From Bacteroides sp. (lineage in GTDB: Bacteria; Bacteroidota; Bacteroidia; Bacteroidales; SM23-62): 35,501 nt of DNA. The DNA lies in NCBI GenBank assembly GCA_030640625.1, contig DAOWJB010000136.1, forward strand, positions 1 through 35,501, read 5' to 3'. The notes beneath the pieces were generated by a model. The model was not told the origin of the DNA and ran no database searches. It saw only the letters and a list, made by a program, of their open reading frames with translations. Below, piece by piece: positions 34,700 to 35,501 of the stretch (position 1 is its first letter; every line of letters begins with the position of its first letter). Made by a program: the position numbers and the translations under genes.

Positions 34700-35501
34700 A
34701 TGCCGGCAGCGTCCAAAATACCACATATCCCCATCTATCAGCAACTATTTGACAGTTACCGACAATCAATCATTACACAAGAGCTTAAGCCGGGTACCCG
34801 GATCAATTCGATAACTGAAATTCAGCAAAAACATACTGTTTCGAGAGAGACTGCCAAAATTGTACTGAAAAAACTCGCAGAGAACGGATTGATCATCCAG
34901 AAAACAGGAAAGGGATCTTTTGTAGCCGATCTCGGACCAAGAAAAATGAAATGGGCTGTGGTGGTCCCATTCTTCTCTTCCTACATCGAAAATTTGCTCG
35001 AATTGATTAAAACCGAAGCCGGGAACAATAATAGGGGATTGGAACTCTATGTAGATTATAACAATCCAAAAGAAGAGATCCGGCTGGTAGGTGAGTTGAT
35101 TAACAAACGCTATGAAGCTGTCATCGTCATCCCTGTTTCTGATGAGACGAGCACTGCTGGATTTTACAGAAACCTGACATCCGGCGGTACGGTGGTAACC
35201 CTGCTGAACCATACCATGGCAGGTTCACATTTTACCTATGTAATACAGAGCTACGATCTTGGTGTGAAAAGAGCTGTCAAATATCTTGTTTCGAGAACAG
35301 GTAAAAACCTGCTGTTTGTAAAAAACAGGGTCTGGGCAGAAACCAACATGGTCCAGGAACTTATGGAAAGTACGTTCAGGAGTTTTACAGATGAAGAAAT
35401 TTCCGGGCAGAAGGCGCTTGCATGCGGCCATCTTGGTGAAATTGACAGAAATTATATTGAACAAAATAACATCGGAGGAATATTCTGCTGTGATGATATG
35501 G
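34700..35501 (+). CDS. GntR/LacI-type transcriptional regulator (3' truncated by window)
   Basis: No stop is reached before the window ends, so this gene is absent from the ORF track. ATG at 34700 (ACATGCCGG) opens 267 codons. The N-terminus (IPHIPIYQQLFDSYRQSI, then a winged helix with TVSRETAKIVLKKLAENGLI and QKTGKGSFVA) is a GntR-type helix-turn-helix. From about residue 77 a LacI/periplasmic-binding-like sensor follows (WAVVVPFFSSYIENLLELI, YEAVIVIPVSDE, IGGIFCCDDM). Such GntR-plus-sugar-binding-domain regulators in Bacteroidota usually control carbohydrate genes. The target is not in the window. The tandem repeat lies just upstream. Confidence 0.93.
   Translation, partial: MPAASKIPHIPIYQQLFDSYRQSIITQELKPGTRINSITEIQQKHTVSRETAKIVLKKLAENGLIIQKTGKGSFVADLGPRKMKWAVVVPFFSSYIENLLELIKTEAGNNNRGLELYVDYNNPKEEIRLVGELINKRYEAVIVIPVSDETSTAGFYRNLTSGGTVVTLLNHTMAGSHFTYVIQSYDLGVKRAVKYLVSRTGKNLLFVKNRVWAETNMVQELMESTFRSFTDEEISGQKALACGHLGEIDRNYIEQNNIGGIFCCDDM

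Noticed and set aside
1-35501. CRISPR arrays, insertion sequences, tRNA/rRNA genes, toxin-antitoxin or phage genes
   Set aside because: I looked for repeats with spacers, transposase or integrase motifs, tRNA-like folds and terminal repeats and found none I could support.

Overview
The window looks like a chromosomal segment of a Bacteroidota bacterium, probably Bacteroidales- or Marinilabiliales-like. This is an inference from gene content and style: a type IX secretion sorting tail on one protein, LytS/LytTR and PAS-rich hybrid two-component kinases, a GntR/LacI hybrid regulator, many signal-peptidase II lipoproteins, almost no Shine-Dalgarno sequences, several TTG/GTG starts, and TAnnTTTA-type -7 boxes. 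I see no rRNA, tRNA, CRISPR array, transposase, integrase or phage gene. Most of it reads as ordinary core/accessory chromosome.

Layout. 1-654 is gene-poor: a possible gene tail, a possible 50-codon small ORF and one inverted repeat. 655-1125 is a secreted SnoaL/NTF2-like protein. 1134-3923 (minus) is a PhzF-fold protein, a GNAT acetyltransferase and an exported sulfatase in tight array. 4087-6397 (plus) is a more AT-rich DUF362 protein with N-terminal membrane helices and a T9SS tail, followed by a small secreted protein interrupted by an in-frame TAA. 6417-8814 (minus) holds a PAT-like acetyltransferase and two tandem paralogous lipoproteins of exactly equal length, one interrupted by an in-frame TAA. 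8929-10314 is a Na+/alanine (AGCS) symporter. 10470-14492 is a short DUF7793/STAS-like protein plus a 1251-residue soluble hybrid kinase. 14498-16502 (minus) is a two-gene trans-3-hydroxy-L-proline pathway. 16700-18124 is a MATE exporter, abutting a convergent MacB/FtsX-type permease (18125-20542). 20607-24135 holds a patatin-like lipase and a second hybrid kinase. 24126-27231 (minus) is a four-gene array: two paralogous lipoproteins, a LytS-type kinase and a LytTR regulator. 27393-28208 is an exported MBL-fold hydrolase; 28260-28850 (minus) a histone-H1-like Pro/Ala/Lys protein; 28949-31737 a BamA-type barrel and a lipoprotein amidase. 31819-34583 is an LtaS/MdoB-like transferase with a diacylglycerol-kinase-family lipid kinase. 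34700 to the end is a GntR/LacI-type regulator cut by the window edge.

How genes work together. The clearest module is the T3LHyp dehydratase plus ornithine-cyclodeaminase-family reductase, which should convert trans-3-hydroxy-L-proline to L-proline. The LtaS-like enzyme and lipid kinase form a plausible head-group transfer and diacylglycerol recycling pair. The LytS/LytTR pair with two lipoproteins looks like a membrane-stress or surface-sensing unit. Signs of gene decay (two in-frame TAA codons and one apparent internal deletion) cluster between 6.1 and 10.7 kb. I found nothing I can defend as a wholly new defence or mobile system. The best leads are the twin in-frame stops, the lipoprotein/LytS/LytTR unit, the hybrid-topology DUF362 protein and the pentanucleotide repeat in front of the terminal regulator.
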